A stretch of DNA of 7,373 nucleotides from an uncultured Lentisphaeria bacterium (GTDB lineage Bacteria; Verrucomicrobiota; Lentisphaeria; Victivallales; UBA1829). Shown here in pieces: positions 6,360 to 7,373 of the stretch. Numbering within the stretch: position 1 is the stretch's first letter; the number at the start of each line of letters is the position of its first letter. Below the pieces are notes generated by a model. The model was not told the origin of the DNA. It saw nothing but the letters and a program-made list of their open reading frames with translations, and made no database searches. The position numbers were made by a program, and so were the translations under genes. Location: positions 1 through 7,373 of the forward strand of contig CAJMAW010000137.1 in assembly GCA_905211485.1 (NCBI GenBank). The letters are read 5' to 3'.

Positions 6360-7163
6360 ATGTCCGGAGCGCTTCAGATTTACAAAACCCGTTTTGCCTC
6401 CGCCGGAGAATGTTCCTGTTCGGAAAACGGCTGGGTGCATTGCAAGACCACACCTTTTTACATTTTCGCCCAGGCTTACGAGGGCCATTATGAAGTGGAA
6501 ACGCCGGAATGCCGCACCGTCTGCGAGACGGGCGGGGCTTTTTTTTCCGCGCCCGGAACGCCGCTCCGGATTTTCCATTCCACGGATCCGCGGAGCGGGC
6601 AGATGCGGATCCGCTATCTCCACTTCGTTCTGGAGGATGCATCGGGTACCGATCCTTTTTCCTTCCGGACGATTCCGCTTGCGCTTTCTGCGCGGGAAAC
6701 GCAATCTCCCGCCAGAGAGCTTGAAAAACTGACTGCGGATGGGGGAAAAAAGCCGTTTGCAGACAACATCCGGGTTCTGAAAATCCTGGAGCAGCTTTAC
6801 AGCCTGACGGAACCGAATCTGAAGACGGAACCGCATCTGGATTATCTGAAAAATCTATGTGACTGGGTCCGCAAACGTGCCGGGAATCATCCGCCCGATG
6901 TCCCGGAACTGATTGCGAAATCGGGATATTCCCGTTCCAAAGTTTTTGCGGATTTCTTTTCCCACATGAGGATGTCTCCGGGGGATTTCATTCTTCACGA
7001 ACGGATTACGCTGGCGGAACGGAAACTTCTGGAACACCCGGAGCGCAGCATCCAGGAAATCGCGTATGAATGCGGCTGGAAGAACCCCTTTCATTTTTCC
7101 CGTGCCTTCAAGACTGTAACGGGGCTCTCTCCACGGAAATACCGCTTGCGCCCCTTCTGCTGA
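6360..7163 (+). CDS. AraC-family transcriptional regulator
   Basis: Cytoplasmic DNA-binding regulator of 267 residues from the ATG at 6360. The N-terminal half (about 1-110) resembles an AraC effector-binding cupin (PFYIFAQAYEGHYEVETP, then GGAFFSAPGTPLRIFHS). The C-terminal part (about 163-263) is a complete AraC-type domain with two helix-turn-helix units: near 181-202 (VPELIAKSGYSRSKVFADFF) and 229-251 (IQEIAYECGWKNPFHFSRAF), followed by the signature TGLSPRKYR. The frame is open further upstream to Met codons at 6219 and 6252, but that extension encodes a low-complexity Gly/Lys/Glu/Arg stretch from the purine-rich leader. The 6360 start has GGAAGGGG 11 bases ahead and gives the family's usual length. 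It is transcribed divergently from the glycyl-radical enzyme and activase, and is most simply their effector-responsive activator; the effector is unknown. Confidence 0.93.
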   Translation: MSGALQIYKTRFASAGECSCSENGWVHCKTTPFYIFAQAYEGHYEVETPECRTVCETGGAFFSAPGTPLRIFHSTDPRSGQMRIRYLHFVLEDASGTDPFSFRTIPLALSARETQSPARELEKLTADGGKKPFADNIRVLKILEQLYSLTEPNLKTEPHLDYLKNLCDWVRKRAGNHPPDVPELIAKSGYSRSKVFADFFSHMRMSPGDFILHERITLAERKLLEHPERSIQEIAYECGWKNPFHFSRAFKTVTGLSPRKYRLRPFC

Positions 7164-7199
7164 ACATACGGAAACAGGAAAAGCAGACACAAAAACTAT

Positions 7200-7251
7200 G
7201 GAAAAACGCGATGAGCATTTTTCTTGTGGTCAAGGTCCGTGACCTTGCCGC
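7200..7251. repeat. Double-hairpin repeat module, copy 1
   Basis: This 52-base unit starts 37 bases after the AraC stop. It holds an A/T-armed hairpin (GAAAAACGC and GCATTTTTC around five bases, one mismatch) followed by the perfect palindrome CAAGGTC-CGT-GACCTTG at 7231-7247. A third GC-rich stem, GCCGC/GCGGC around six bases, overlaps its end (7247-7262). The first hairpin's right arm ends in a T run on the plus strand, so this copy may also terminate AraC transcription. It matches copy 2 at 45 of 52 positions by direct comparison. Confidence 0.75.
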
Positions 7252-7321
7252 ACTCCAGCGGCGAGACGCTGCCGCCGGAGGCAAAAAATAAAAAATAAAA
7301 ATTTGCGAAGCAACAAAATAC

Positions 7322-7373
7322 GGAAAAATGCGGCTAGCATTTTTCTCGAGGTCAAGGTCCGTGACCTTGTCGC
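7322..7373. repeat. Double-hairpin repeat module, copy 2, reaching the window edge
   Basis: The second copy begins 122 bases after the start of copy 1. The first hairpin is perfect here: GAAAAATGC (7323-7331) and GCATTTTTC (7337-7345) around GGCTA, so the C/A mismatch of copy 1 is restored to a T-A pair. The palindrome CAAGGTC-CGT-GACCTTG (7353-7369) is identical to that in copy 1. It is not known whether the unit continues beyond the window or repeats again. The 70 bases between the copies contain GC-rich stems and an A-rich tract (7283-7300). Confidence 0.75.

Noticed and set aside
7211..7291. 26-codon ORF (starting MSIFLVVKVRDLA) through repeat copy 1
   Set aside because: It has no ribosome site and coincides with the structured repeat; copy 2 keeps a similar frame only because the DNA is repeated.
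7200..7373. CRISPR array
   Set aside because: Only two imperfect 52-base units with a 70-base gap, each with two internal hairpins; the gap is too long for a spacer and no cas gene is seen.

Overview
The window looks like a piece of a Lentisphaerota chromosome, most likely a gut, Victivallis-like lineage. The grounds are a prepilin-type protein with an H-X9-DG motif (a family greatly expanded in Lentisphaerota and Planctomycetota), a fairly GC-rich coding style, and an anaerobic glycyl-radical enzyme. The lineage is inferred from gene content, not from a marker gene.

Layout from left to right. Positions 1-1665 (+) hold the 3' part of a large FtsX/MacB-type ABC transporter permease whose start lies outside the window. 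A purine/pyrimidine-rich spacer of 230 bp separates it from a convergent pseudopilin-like gene (1896-2699, -), which has a clear sigma-70-type promoter (TTGACA, 17 bp, TATTGT) and a strong ribosome binding site. Further right on the minus strand is a two-gene unit: a glycyl-radical enzyme of the pyruvate formate-lyase superfamily (3883-5967, probably starting near 6036) followed, after one base, by its radical-SAM activating enzyme (2979-3881). A divergent AraC-family regulator (6360-7163, +) faces this unit across a regulatory region of about 320-390 bp. The last 210 bp hold two copies of a 52-bp module made of two adjacent hairpins; the second copy runs to the end of the window.

The coherent system is the right half. 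The activase would install a glycyl radical on Gly669 of the enzyme, which passes it to Cys340 for radical chemistry on a small substrate without oxygen. The AraC protein, with an effector-binding N-terminal half and a two-HTH C-terminal half, is the likely substrate-responsive activator. The enzyme's promoter has a plausible -10 but no recognisable -35, which fits activator dependence. The substrate cannot be named: the enzyme keeps the Cys-x-Glu pair and a His of the diol-dehydratase-like group but has Thr where the glycerol and propanediol dehydratases have Asp.

The points most worth following are the missing conventional start codon of the enzyme, its unusual active site, the repeats around the regulator, and the double-hairpin module at the right edge. 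I saw no tRNA, rRNA, CRISPR array, transposase or phage gene.
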